A stretch of DNA of 8,011 nucleotides from Bacteroidales bacterium (GTDB lineage: Bacteria; Bacteroidota; Bacteroidia; Bacteroidales; VadinHA17): positions 1-8,011 of the forward strand of contig JAKEGI010000010.1 of the NCBI GenBank assembly GCA_022615595.1, in the 5' to 3' direction. Position 1 is the first letter of the stretch, and each line of letters begins with the position of its first letter. The notes under the pieces are model-generated. The model saw only the letters and a program-made list of their open reading frames with translations. It searched no databases and was not told the origin of the DNA. Both the position numbers and the translations under genes were made by a program. Below are positions 1 to 6,339 of this stretch, one piece after another.

Positions 1-1
1 C

Positions 2-1546
2 ATGGCTGAGGAGCTCAGTCTGCTGCTGCCCCCCGAGACAGCCTTTGATGAGGCTGCCCTGCAGGCCTTTCTTGTCAGGAAGAGAGGCAGGAAAGATTTT
101 GGTATGAGTATCATAAGGCGCTCCGTCGATGCACGCAGGTCAGACATCAGGGTAAATGTCACGGTAAGAATCTATGACCATGATGAGCAGCCTGAAGTGA
201 TAGCTCCTTTCAGGATCAGAGATGTCAGCAGATCTCGTGAGGTGATCGTTGCCGGCAGCGGACCGGCTGGTCTCTTTGCCGCGATGAGGCTCATTGAGTC
301 AGGACTGAAGCCAATCGTCATCGAGCGTGGCAGGGAGGTGAAAGAGCGCAAAAGGGATGTTGCGGCAATAAGTACGAGGCACATCGTTGAGCCTGATTCG
401 AACTATTGTTTCGGGGAGGGAGGAGCGGGCACCTTCTCCGACGGAAAGCTTTACACAAGATCAAAGAAGAGGGGTGACAACAGAAGGGTTCTGGAGTTGC
501 TGGTACTCCACGGTGCGGACCCTGCAATACTTTATGAAGCACATCCGCATCTCGGGACAGACAGGCTGCCGGGAGTGATCACCACTATCCGGGGCAGCAT
601 CACAGAGGCAGGAGGAGAGATGCTCTTCGGGCACCGGATTACCGGCATTATGATCGGGAAGGGTCTCTTCAGGGGGGTGGAGGTGAATGAAAGCATGGTT
701 CTGAAGGCAGATGATATCATCATGGCGACAGGTCATTCTGCCCGCGATATTTACCATCTTCTTGCAGAGAGCGGGGTGAGGCTTGAATACAAACCCTTTG
801 CAATGGGCGTAAGGGTGGAACATCCGCAGGAGCTCATAGACCGGATCCAGTACCATGGCAAACCCAGAGGGAAGTACCTGCCTGCGGCGGCCTACACCCT
901 CGCCACACAGGTAAGGGGGAGGGGCGTATACTCTTTCTGCATGTGCCCGGGAGGATTCATGGTGCCCTCGGCTACTTCACCGGGTGAGGTGGTGGTCAAC
1001 GGCATGTCTCCCTCGCGCCGAAACTCCCCCTGGGCTAACAGTGGCATTGTGACTGAGATCAGGGAGGAGGATGCCATGAGATACGGCGGCACTCTTCTTC
1101 CAGGACTGAGCTACCAGTCTCTGCTTGAGAGGCAGGCTTGGCAGGAGGGAGGCATGACCCAGCGGGCACCGGCACAGAGGCTTGTTGACTTCGTCGAGGG
1201 CAGATCATCTGCATCGCTGCCGAAAGGATCATACTTCCCGGGACTGACACCCTCACCTCTTCATGAATGGTTGCCTGATGAGATGTCGTCGAGGCTGAGG
1301 GAGGGATTCCGTGAATTCGGCAGGAAGATGAGAGGATATCTCACCAATGAGGCACTGGTTGCTGCCGTGGAATCGCGAACCTCGTCACCGGTGCGCATAA
1401 CCCGTGACCCTGAGGGGCTTAATGCAGTCAATATCTCCGGAATTTATCCGGCAGGTGAAGGAGCCGGCTATGCAGGAGGCATCGTCTCATCGGCATTGGA
1501 CGGTATACAGGCAGCTGAAAAAATAGCGGAGAAGTACACGGTTTAA
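2..1546 (+). CDS. FAD-dependent dehydrogenase, COG2509 family
   Basis: A 514-residue flavoprotein, about the usual length for the uncharacterised FAD-dependent dehydrogenases of COG2509, so it is probably complete although its ATG lies at the very edge of the window and its ribosome-binding region cannot be seen. Residues 1-75 are the N-terminal domain typical of the family. The dinucleotide-binding fold begins near residue 81, with GSGPAG at 85-90 and the acidic end of strand 2 at Glu108 (VIERG). FGEGGAGTFSDGKL at 137-150, ATGHSARD at 242-249, RTSSPVRI at 459-466 and the C-terminal FAD contact GEGAGYAGG at 485-493 are all family hallmarks. It should be a soluble cytoplasmic redox enzyme; the substrate is not known for the family and I do not assign one. 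It converges on the methyltransferase gene across a repeat-filled 98-bp gap. Family is confident; function is not. Confidence 0.9.
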   Translation: MAEELSLLLPPETAFDEAALQAFLVRKRGRKDFGMSIIRRSVDARRSDIRVNVTVRIYDHDEQPEVIAPFRIRDVSRSREVIVAGSGPAGLFAAMRLIESGLKPIVIERGREVKERKRDVAAISTRHIVEPDSNYCFGEGGAGTFSDGKLYTRSKKRGDNRRVLELLVLHGADPAILYEAHPHLGTDRLPGVITTIRGSITEAGGEMLFGHRITGIMIGKGLFRGVEVNESMVLKADDIIMATGHSARDIYHLLAESGVRLEYKPFAMGVRVEHPQELIDRIQYHGKPRGKYLPAAAYTLATQVRGRGVYSFCMCPGGFMVPSATSPGEVVVNGMSPSRRNSPWANSGIVTEIREEDAMRYGGTLLPGLSYQSLLERQAWQEGGMTQRAPAQRLVDFVEGRSSASLPKGSYFPGLTPSPLHEWLPDEMSSRLREGFREFGRKMRGYLTNEALVAAVESRTSSPVRITRDPEGLNAVNISGIYPAGEGAGYAGGIVSSALDGIQAAEKIAEKYTV

Positions 1547-1555
1547 ATGTTCCAT

Positions 1556-1641
1556 GGTTTCATTGTTTCAATGTTTCAGGACTACATAACTTCGATTGAA
1601 CTCTGAAACTCTGAAACTCTGAAACTCTGAAACTCTGAAAC
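1556..1641. terminator. Inverted repeat between convergent genes, possible bidirectional terminator
   Basis: Three GTTTCA motifs spaced 8 bp apart (1557-1562, 1565-1570, 1573-1578, the last extended to GTTTCAG) are the reverse complement of the TGAAAC core of the five repeats at 1602-1641. Folding pairs 1573-1579 with 1603-1609, 1565-1570 with 1612-1617 and 1557-1562 with 1620-1625, separated by 2x2 internal loops, with a 23-nt apical loop. Because both arms share the 8-bp period, several registers are possible. The position between two stop codons suits a terminator for both strands, but there is no clean GC-rich stem plus T-run, so termination is inference. Confidence 0.35.
1602..1641. repeat. 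Tandem repeat, 5 x TCTGAAAC (8-bp unit)
   Basis: Five perfect, uninterrupted copies of TCTGAAAC occupy 40 bp in the gap between the FAD dehydrogenase and methyltransferase genes. The array stops 3 bp before the complement of the methyltransferase stop codon (1645-1647). It is a classical microsatellite by structure, and copy number is expected to vary between strains. Inverted GTTTCA copies lie just upstream at 1557-1579. Confidence 0.95.
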
Positions 1642-1644
1642 AAA

Positions 1645-2424
1645 TTATAACCTCCGCCGTGCAAACTCCGAGCAGATTATTGCAGCGGCCATGCTGACAT
1701 TCAGAGACTCGATCCCTGCCATTGGCTTTTCAGGCCCGGGAATGGTGATGCGGGCTGTTACATGATCAAGCAAACCATCTGAAATGCCCTTTGACTCGTT
1801 TCCCAGAAGGATAATTCCATTAGGGGTCAGAGCAGATTCATAGACTGACCTGCCGTCAATGGTAGCACCATAGACAGGTATTCCTGCCACGCGTGCCTCC
1901 TTAAGCACATCCTCCAGCGACAGGTAATGCACTCTGACATGCATGAAGGCACCCATTGACGCCTGTATCACCTTCGGATTATAGACATCAACACAGTCGG
2001 CCGAACAGATAATGTCCTTTATCCCGAACCAGGCCGCGATGCGTATTATAGTTCCCATATTGCCCGGATCCTGGACATACTCAAGGGCAATTGCCAGGCT
2101 ATCGGCAAGCCTCTCCAGGTTGAAGTCCGGTTTCTTCATGGCAGCCACAGCCAGCACGTTATGGGGAGTCTTAAGCGAACTGATGCGTCTCAGGTCATCA
2201 TAGCTCACCGTGACTGTCTCGTCAGCCATCACGGTAACTCTCTCAGGCTCACCGTCGAGCCATTCGGGCTTTGCCGCAAGGAGCACCACCCTGTTGCCGG
2301 CCATAAGGTATTCCCTGACGACTTTGTCACCCTCAATGACAAAGAGCGAACTCTCCTCCCTTACCTTCTTTTTCTGCAGTGAGAGTATCATTTTCGCCTG
2401 GTGCCGCGTCATCATCTTATGCAT
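1645..2424 (-). CDS. SpoU/TrmH-family RNA 2'-O-methyltransferase
   Basis: A 259-residue SPOUT-class methyltransferase that would transfer a methyl group from S-adenosylmethionine to a ribose 2'-OH in rRNA or tRNA in the cytoplasm. Residues 1-95 form the N-terminal substrate-binding domain (FVIEGDKVVREYL at 28-40). The catalytic knot domain shows motif 1, VQDPGNMGTIIRIA at 117-130, with the key Asn122 and Arg128; motif 2, LLGNESKGIS at 206-215; and motif 3, IPGPEKPMAGIESLNVSMAA at 228-247, with Asn242 and Ser244. All three are intact, so it should be active; the exact modified nucleotide cannot be read from sequence. ATG at 2424 is taken as start, but Met4 or Met5 would fit family N-termini equally well; only a weak GAAAG precedes the first ATG. 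It is divergent from tamL, a neighbourhood I recall for this phylum. Confidence 0.92.
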   Translation of the reverse strand: MHKMMTRHQAKMILSLQKKKVREESSLFVIEGDKVVREYLMAGNRVVLLAAKPEWLDGEPERVTVMADETVTVSYDDLRRISSLKTPHNVLAVAAMKKPDFNLERLADSLAIALEYVQDPGNMGTIIRIAAWFGIKDIICSADCVDVYNPKVIQASMGAFMHVRVHYLSLEDVLKEARVAGIPVYGATIDGRSVYESALTPNGIILLGNESKGISDGLLDHVTARITIPGPEKPMAGIESLNVSMAAAIICSEFARRRL

Positions 2425-2434
2425 CTTTCGCTAA

Positions 2435-2464
2435 TTGAAAATAGAGTTTATAATGATATATTTG
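2435..2464 (+). promoter_or_regulatory. Bacteroidota-type promoter for tamL
   Basis: TTG at 2435-2437, a 19-bp spacer, and TATATTTG at 2457-2464, a perfect match to the -7 consensus TAnnTTTG of the Bacteroidota primary sigma factor. Transcription should start near 2467-2468, giving a leader of about 20 nt before the proposed TTG start codon at 2487. Spacer length equals that of the rpsU promoter at 6039-6069. Confidence 0.65.
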
Positions 2465-2486
2465 CTACTGCTATTTTGCCTGCATA

Positions 2487-4853
2487 TTGATCAATCAGAG
2501 AACAAATATAGAAATTACTGTTCCCAAACTGAGCCTGTTGTTGCTCATTATTTTGGCGGCAACCTCATGTAACCCCACCAAATATGTTCCCCCGGATGAG
2601 GTGCTGCTTAGCAGAAATAATCTCGTGGTTGAGAAGAGCAGGGAGCCTCTTCCGGCTACCCTGAACAGCGGCAGCATGAAGCCTTATATCAGGCAGCAGC
2701 CGAACAAGCGCATTTTTGGCTCGCGGTTTCACCTGGGTCTTTATAACCTGTCTAATATCGAGAAGGAGAAGTGGCCTAACGGCTGGCTCAGAAAAATCGG
2801 AGAGGAACCAGTCATATTTGACTCTCTCGCTGCCGACCGGTCAAGAGATCAGTTGGCCAGCTACCTGGCGTCAAAAGGATATTTCAATGCTCTTGTCCAG
2901 AATTCTGTCGAGGTGAGCAGGCAGGAGGCGGAGGTCTTTTACATGGTCACACCTGGCAGGCCTTATACCATAGCAAATATCAGATATGAGATTCAGGACA
3001 CCATTCTGTCAAGTCTGATACTGATGGATACCGTGAACTGCCTTTTCGAGAGAGGCATGACTTATGATGTCGACCTTCTGCGGGCGGAGCGGCAGAGGCT
3101 GGAGCGATACATAAGGGACATAGGGTACTATGGCTTCTCTGCCGAGGATATCTTTTTCAGGGTTGACAGTTCACTGATGAGCCGCCAGGTCAATGTACAG
3201 TATGTTGTTACACGGAAATCAACCCTTGACAGCCAGGGGAGGCTTGTCCAGACCAATCATATCAGGCACCGCATCAGGGATGTCTATGTCTTTCCGGAGT
3301 TTGATCCAAGACAAGCCCTGACTGGCGGGGAAGAGTACGCCCTTACATTTGATACCACCTATTTTGCAGGGATCTATTTTGTATCACCGCCGGGTAAATG
3401 GCTCATAAAACCGGAGGTTTTAAAACAGTCATTGTATATACCCCCCGGTTCCCCGTTCAGCATATCCAACACGGAGCAGACGCAGGCTCATCTTGCTGCC
3501 CTGAAGAACCACAGGCTGGTCAATGTCAACTTCCTTGATCCGGGTATTCCTGCCGGAGGCGGACGCAACGAAGGTCTGCTTGACTGCATGATACAGCTTA
3601 CACCTCTTCCGAGACAGTCGTTCACTGTAGAGTTTGAAGGTACCAACTCGGGGGGCAACCTGGGCGGTGCGGTAAACTTCATATACCAGAATAAGAGCCT
3701 GTTTCGGGGGGCAGAGAACTTCAGCATGAAGCTCAAGGGCGCATATGAAGCTCTGACCGAGGATGTTGCAGAGATCAAAAGCTCACAGGAGTTTGGTATC
3801 GAAACCAGTCTGCGCCTGCCGAAGTTCCTTATGCCATTCCCGGCCAAGGAAAATTTCATACGCAAGCATGATCCGAAGACCTTGATACTCGCAGGGTATA
3901 ACTATCAGAAGATGCCGGTCTATACCAGGACGATCGCCAACCTGACGCTGGGTTATTCATGGAAGGGTAACAGGTATACCACCAACACAATCAATCCACT
4001 GGTAATAAATGCTGTGGATATCAAGAACATGGATCCTGCCTTTCAGGCAAAGGTTGACACCACATCATACCTGGCCTATTCTTACCGCCCTGTAATGATT
4101 GTGGGAGGAAACTACAGCATGGTCTTCAATAACCAGGTGATCCAGAACTCAATCGATTACTGGTATCTGAGGCTTGGAATCAACCTGGCAGGGAACCTGT
4201 TGTCAGCTGCCTATAAAATTGCCGATGCCACCAGGACCGAAGACGGCTACCTGCTTGCCGGGCAACCTTTTGCGCAGTTTGTCAAGCTGGAGGCTGATGC
4301 CAGCTACCACTACAGGATCAATGAAGCAAGTACTGTCGTTTACCGGGCCTTTACCGGGCTGGGGCTCTCATATGGCAACTCCAGGGTAATGCCGTTTGAG
4401 GAGCAGTATTTCGGAGGCGGCGCCAATGACCTCAGGGCATGGACCGTCAAGACACTGGGGCCCGGTTCTTACGATCCTGATATTGAGAGTGACACTACAT
4501 TTCTCTACCAGATAGCCGACATAAAGCTCGAGGCAAACTTTGAATACCGGTTCAAGCTCTTCTGGATAATGGAAGGGGCTACATTTATTGATGTGGGTAA
4601 CATCTGGACTTTAAGGGAAGATACTGACAGGCCGGGAGGACAATTCAAATTCAACAGGTTCATTGATGACATGGCTGTTGGTACCGGGCTCGGACTGAGG
4701 TTTGACATTAAGTTTGTCCTGCTCAGGGCCGATTTAGGTCTCAAACTGCGTGACCCTCAGATAGCCTCCGGTTCGAAATGGATACCTCTCAGCAGGCCAT
4801 ACAGTTTCCGTGATGATGTGGCGTTTGTTGTGGGAATCGGTTACCCGTTCTGA
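2487..4853 (+). CDS. tamL: TamL-type Omp85 outer-membrane assembly lipoprotein
   Basis: A 788-residue BamA/TamA-superfamily protein of the Bacteroidota TamL type, which with TamB is thought to help build or supply the outer membrane. The start appears to be TTG at 2487: no in-frame ATG lies between the upstream stop at 2454 and codon 64, and starting later would delete the signal. Residues 14-28 are a lipoprotein signal with a hydrophobic core and Cys28 in an imperfect lipobox (ATSC), followed by the family hallmark TKYVPPDEVLL. POTRA-like segments lie near 158-228 and 308-353; the 16-strand barrel runs from about 375 to the end and finishes in Phe788, the classical beta-signal. The loop-6 motif is LRAW (649-652) instead of the RGF/RGY of BamA. 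The lipidated Cys and barrel place it in the outer membrane. No tamB follows; repeats do instead. Confidence 0.88.
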   Translation: MINQRTNIEITVPKLSLLLLIILAATSCNPTKYVPPDEVLLSRNNLVVEKSREPLPATLNSGSMKPYIRQQPNKRIFGSRFHLGLYNLSNIEKEKWPNGWLRKIGEEPVIFDSLAADRSRDQLASYLASKGYFNALVQNSVEVSRQEAEVFYMVTPGRPYTIANIRYEIQDTILSSLILMDTVNCLFERGMTYDVDLLRAERQRLERYIRDIGYYGFSAEDIFFRVDSSLMSRQVNVQYVVTRKSTLDSQGRLVQTNHIRHRIRDVYVFPEFDPRQALTGGEEYALTFDTTYFAGIYFVSPPGKWLIKPEVLKQSLYIPPGSPFSISNTEQTQAHLAALKNHRLVNVNFLDPGIPAGGGRNEGLLDCMIQLTPLPRQSFTVEFEGTNSGGNLGGAVNFIYQNKSLFRGAENFSMKLKGAYEALTEDVAEIKSSQEFGIETSLRLPKFLMPFPAKENFIRKHDPKTLILAGYNYQKMPVYTRTIANLTLGYSWKGNRYTTNTINPLVINAVDIKNMDPAFQAKVDTTSYLAYSYRPVMIVGGNYSMVFNNQVIQNSIDYWYLRLGINLAGNLLSAAYKIADATRTEDGYLLAGQPFAQFVKLEADASYHYRINEASTVVYRAFTGLGLSYGNSRVMPFEEQYFGGGANDLRAWTVKTLGPGSYDPDIESDTTFLYQIADIKLEANFEYRFKLFWIMEGATFIDVGNIWTLREDTDRPGGQFKFNRFIDDMAVGTGLGLRFDIKFVLLRADLGLKLRDPQIASGSKWIPLSRPYSFRDDVAFVVGIGYPF

Positions 4854-4864
4854 TGCTTCGCTCT

Positions 4865-4953
4865 GAAGACGGAAGACGGAAGACGGAAGACGGAAGACGG
4901 AAGACGGAAGACGGAAGATGGAAGACGGAAGACCGAAGACCGAAGACCGAAGA
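4865..4953. repeat. Tandem repeat, 12 x 7-bp GAAGACG-type unit
   Basis: Twelve head-to-tail heptamers (4865-4948) plus a partial copy: seven GAAGACG, one GAAGATG, one GAAGACG, then three GAAGACC. The variants are ordered, with identical copies at the left and a C-ending subtype at the right, as expected from slippage or local duplication. The array begins 12 bp after the tamL stop codon. The + strand is strongly purine-rich. An open frame passes through it but a 7-bp unit changes frame with each copy gained or lost. Confidence 0.95.
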
Positions 4954-4968
4954 GACCCAAAACCACTT

Positions 4969-5036
4969 CCTTCCCCTTCCCCTTAACCTTAACCTTAACC
5001 TTAACCTTAACCTTAACCTTAACCTTAACCTTAACC
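4969..5036. repeat. Tandem repeat, 9 x CCTTAA plus 2 degenerate CCTTCC
   Basis: Two CCTTCC units (4969-4980) run into nine perfect CCTTAA hexamers (4981-5034), ending CC. The + strand is strongly pyrimidine-rich up to the TTAA steps, the opposite bias to the heptamer array only 15 bp upstream. Each hexamer contains the self-complementary TTAA. The unit resembles telomere-like hexamers only superficially. It lies in the tamL to helix-hairpin-helix gene spacer. Confidence 0.95.
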
Positions 5037-5109
5037 TCCCTCCCTGCCTGCTGCCTATTGACTTTCTCCTATGTTTTACCTAAATTGCCCTGTCTCTTGC
5101 TGTAACATT

Positions 5110-6048
5110 GTGAAGTCATTCAGAAAAATCATCTCCGGGCTGATCGGTTTTGACCGCAGGGAGAGGCGGGGTAGCTATATTCTGTCGATACTTCTCCTCC
5201 TTCTTCTGCTCATAAGGGTTATTGCCCTCAGGCCCGGCAATGAACCTGTCAATACTGACCTGATCGCACCTGGTAATATCAGTATGCAGGGAGAGGCTGC
5301 AGAAACCGGGGAGGCTCTCCTCTTCAGGTTTGATCCCAACACTGTATCATTTGATGAGCTTCTCAGGCTCGGTCTGACTGAACGGCAGGCCACCACTCTC
5401 ATAAACTACAGGTCGGCAGGTGCCAGGTTCGAAGAACCGGGTGACATCAGAAGGGTGTATGGGATTGATTCCGCCGAAGCTGTTCAGCTTATGCCCTGGA
5501 TATCAATAAAGGAAACAGCAGATGATCCGGTTGGCACAGAGAAAATTCCGTCACGGCAGACAATAGATTCAGTTGTCACGGCAGAGGAACCGCCTGTTCT
5601 CCTGTTGGATATCAATCTCTGCTCCGCTGCTGATCTCCTGCTGCTTCCCGGCATCGGACCCGTACTCTCTGAAAGGATCATCAAATACAGGAAGCTTCTC
5701 GGGGGGTTCGTGGCAACTGGTCAGCTGACAGAGGTTTACGGTCTCGACAGTGTCGTATTCTCTCATATTGAAGAGCGGCTGACTGTCACTTTTGACTCCG
5801 TCGGCCTGCTCATGCTTGACAGTTGTTCATACAGCGAGATGGCCAGGCATCCATATATAGGACCAGTGTCAGCCGGGCTGATCATGAAGTACCGGTCTCT
5901 CATGGGCAGACCAGTAACTCTCGGTGACCTTGTCAGCCAGCACCTGCTGACTCATGAACAGGCTATTCGTTTTGCTCCCTATATTAAGCCGTCAGAGGGG
6001 GTCAAAAGAGATGATTATGAATTTATTTCAACAAAAGTTTTGAAATGA
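5110..6048 (+). CDS. Membrane-anchored helix-hairpin-helix (ComEA-like) protein
   Basis: A 312-residue protein if read from the GTG at 5110, the start I prefer because it gives MKSFRKIISGL followed by the positively charged RRERRG that precedes the single membrane segment, as in homologues. An in-frame ATG at 5071 would add 13 Cys-rich residues that look like translated spacer. Numbered from the GTG, one transmembrane helix spans about 23-39, with Arg-rich residues before it favouring an extracytoplasmic C-terminus. Three helix-hairpin-helix-like units follow: a degenerate one at 84-120, the clearest with LPGIGPVLSERIIKYR at 179-194, and a third with YIGPVSAGLIMKYR at 249-262. Such units bind DNA backbone non-specifically; ComEA uses them in DNA uptake. 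No competence gene is nearby, so a role in DNA uptake is only a possibility. Confidence 0.8.
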   Translation: MKSFRKIISGLIGFDRRERRGSYILSILLLLLLLIRVIALRPGNEPVNTDLIAPGNISMQGEAAETGEALLFRFDPNTVSFDELLRLGLTERQATTLINYRSAGARFEEPGDIRRVYGIDSAEAVQLMPWISIKETADDPVGTEKIPSRQTIDSVVTAEEPPVLLLDINLCSAADLLLLPGIGPVLSERIIKYRKLLGGFVATGQLTEVYGLDSVVFSHIEERLTVTFDSVGLLMLDSCSYSEMARHPYIGPVSAGLIMKYRSLMGRPVTLGDLVSQHLLTHEQAIRFAPYIKPSEGVKRDDYEFISTKVLK

Positions 6049-6069
6049 GTTTCAGACATATTAATTTTG
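6039..6069 (+). promoter_or_regulatory. Bacteroidota-type promoter for rpsU
   Basis: TTTG at 6039-6042, a 19-bp spacer, and TAATTTTG at 6062-6069: both boxes match the Bacteroidota consensus perfectly. The -33 box overlaps the last codons of the helix-hairpin-helix gene (stop 6046-6048). Transcription should begin near 6072, about 25 nt ahead of the rpsU ATG, and probably reads through xerC and hpf. Confidence 0.7.
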
Positions 6070-6096
6070 CGGCTCGTTTTAACATAAAGTTGAATT

Positions 6097-6288
6097 ATGA
6101 TCATTGTACCGGTAAAAGAAGGCGAGAACATTGACAGGGCTCTTAAGAAATTCAAGAGGAAATTTGAAAAGACGGGTGTAATCCGTGAGCTCAGGTCACG
6201 TCAGGCTTTCATCAAACCCTCCGTACGCCGCAGGGAAGAGATAAAGAAAGCCATATATGTTCAGGGTCTGCAGCAGGAAGATGAATAG
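6097..6288 (+). CDS. rpsU: 30S ribosomal protein bS21
   Basis: A 63-residue basic protein with the bS21 signature from its first residue: MIIVPVKEGENIDRALKKFK, then KTGVIRELRSRQAF and a C-terminal basic helix ending KKAIYVQGLQQEDE, the form usual in Bacteroidota. bS21 sits on the 30S platform near the 3' end of 16S rRNA; in Flavobacterium johnsoniae it helps hide the anti-Shine-Dalgarno, which explains why ribosomes of the phylum ignore Shine-Dalgarno sequences. A promoter precedes it, and the leader of about 25 nt is AT-rich with no GGAGG; this is notable because strong Shine-Dalgarno sites have been described for rpsU in this phylum. xerC follows 51 bp downstream and hpf after that, probably in one transcript. 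Confidence 0.97.
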   Translation: MIIVPVKEGENIDRALKKFKRKFEKTGVIRELRSRQAFIKPSVRRREEIKKAIYVQGLQQEDE

Positions 6289-6339
6289 TATCTTCACTGC
6301 TCTGTTTATCTGAAAAAAAAATATAAAAAGGTTCCTTTT

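Noticed and set aside
461..856. Antisense open frame of 131 codons opposite the FAD dehydrogenase gene
   Set aside because: It overlaps conserved FAD-domain coding sequence, has His/Cys-rich low-plausibility composition, and no start signals.
3488..3865. Long antisense open frame of 125 codons opposite tamL
   Set aside because: It lies wholly inside a conserved coding region on the other strand and shows no recognisable product; it reflects codon bias of tamL.
4865..5036. Repeat arrays as CRISPR or as an insertion hot spot
   Set aside because: The units are 6-7 bp with no spacers between them and no cas genes, transposase or target-site duplications nearby.
4853..5083. Open frame of 76 codons through both microsatellites as a real gene
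   Set aside because: The product is only translated repeats of 7- and 6-bp units, it has no recognisable domain, the 7-bp unit breaks frame with each copy change, and its end overlaps the upstream edge of the next gene.
5058..5088. Promoter TTG (5058-5060) - 20 bp - TAAATTGC (5081-5088) for the helix-hairpin-helix gene
   Set aside because: The -7 box misses the two last consensus bases TG, so it is much weaker than the three promoters listed.
5071..5109. ATG at 5071 as start of the helix-hairpin-helix protein
   Set aside because: It adds a Cys-rich stretch with no family resemblance, has no ribosome-binding signal, and GTG at 5110 gives a more typical short basic N-terminus; it remains possible.
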